64,000 nt of DNA from Streptomyces tuirus. Its GTDB lineage: Bacteria; Actinomycetota; Actinomycetes; Streptomycetales; Streptomycetaceae. The stretch is taken from assembly GCF_014701095.1 (NCBI RefSeq), contig NZ_AP023439.1, positions 2,344,001 to 2,408,000 of the forward strand, written 5' to 3'. Under the pieces are notes generated by a model. That model was given only the letters and a program-made list of their open reading frames with translations. It did not search any database and was not told the origin of the DNA. The translations under genes were made by a program, and so were the position numbers. Position 1 is the stretch's first letter. Every line of letters starts with the position of its first letter. Below, piece after piece: positions 63,724-64,000 of this stretch.

Positions 63724-64000
63724 TCAGCCCCTCCCCAGGAGCAGTCGGGCCTCGCCGACGGTGATGACGGAACCGGTGACGAGCACACCGCCGCCGGAGA
63801 ACTCGCCCTCCTCCTCGGCCAGCGTGATGGCGGCCTCCAGGGCGTCGGGCAGCCGCGGCTCGACCTGGACGCGCTCCTCGCCGAACACCTCCACGGCGAT
63901 GCCGGCGAGCTCGTCGGCGTCCATCGCGCGGTGGCTGGAGTTCTGCGTGACCACGACCTCGGCGAACACCGGCTCGAAGGCCTCCAGCAGCTCCCGGACG
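63724..64000 (-). CDS. folC: Folylpolyglutamate synthase, C-terminal part only
   Basis: About 92 residues, the end of the Mur-ligase C-terminal domain: FAEVVVTQNSSHRAMDADEL, AITLAEEEGEFSGGG and VLVTGSVITVGEARLLLG. The N-terminus lies beyond the right edge. Mur-ligase-fold enzyme that adds glutamate to folates. Context with ndk matches other Streptomyces. Confidence 0.9.
   Translation of the reverse strand, partial: VRELLEAFEPVFAEVVVTQNSSHRAMDADELAGIAVEVFGEERVQVEPRLPDALEAAITLAEEEGEFSGGGVLVTGSVITVGEARLLLGRG

Overview
This is a chromosomal core window from a high-GC actinobacterium, almost certainly a Streptomyces. Coding density is high, third positions are GC-rich, GTG starts are common, and the gene order (lepA, rpsT, holA, comEC/comEA, leuS, rsfS, nadD, proA, proB, obg, rpmA, rplU, rne, rodA, pbp2, mreD, mreC, mreB, ndk, folC) matches what I recall of the S. 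coelicolor SCO2562-SCO2614 neighbourhood. Both ends are cut: lepA at the left and folC at the right, both on the minus strand.

Layout. Bases 1-14,400 hold translation, replication and DNA-uptake-type genes: lepA, rpsT, holA, a nat-comEC-comEA operon, a DegV protein and leuS. leuS has a short upstream leader peptide and attenuator. At 14.6-17.5 kb a two-gene plus-strand operon encodes a bis-heme membrane protein and a NuoF-like iron-sulfur protein. At 17.6-18.5 kb two identical tRNA-Ala(GGC) genes bracket two tiny zinc-ribbon genes. From 18.6 to 22.3 kb is the nadD-LCP-rsfS-phosphatase run, followed by two very small single-pass membrane protein genes, an M48 protease and two related anchored proteins. 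proA and proB lie at 26.1-29.2 kb.

Between proB and obg (29.2-41 kb) sits a cell-wall polymer block: two large TagF-like polyol-phosphate polymerases, a family 2 glycosyltransferase, a fused CDP-ribitol synthase (cytidylyltransferase plus reductase), a Tat-exported PhoD phosphodiesterase and a secreted FG-GAP protein. obg-rpmA-rplU and the very large RNase E follow. At 48-56 kb are the DUF2344/radical-SAM pair, a Trp-rich membrane protein, a DUF2975/HTH pair, a GAF-ANTAR protein and a CYTH-CHAD protein. The right end is the mre elongation/spore-wall cluster (rodA, pbp2, mreD, mreC, mreB), then ndk, a DUF4233 protein and folC.

How it fits together: the polymer block could make a phosphodiester wall polymer, the LCP-family protein at 19.8 kb could attach it, PhoD could recycle it, and the mre cluster builds the peptidoglycan it decorates. 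Regulatory signals visible here include a leucine-codon attenuator, several leaderless transcripts, three palindromic candidate operators and many hairpin terminators. Short GC-rich tandem repeats fill several gene ends. The least explained candidate system is the bis-heme plus NuoF-like pair at 14.6-17.5 kb.
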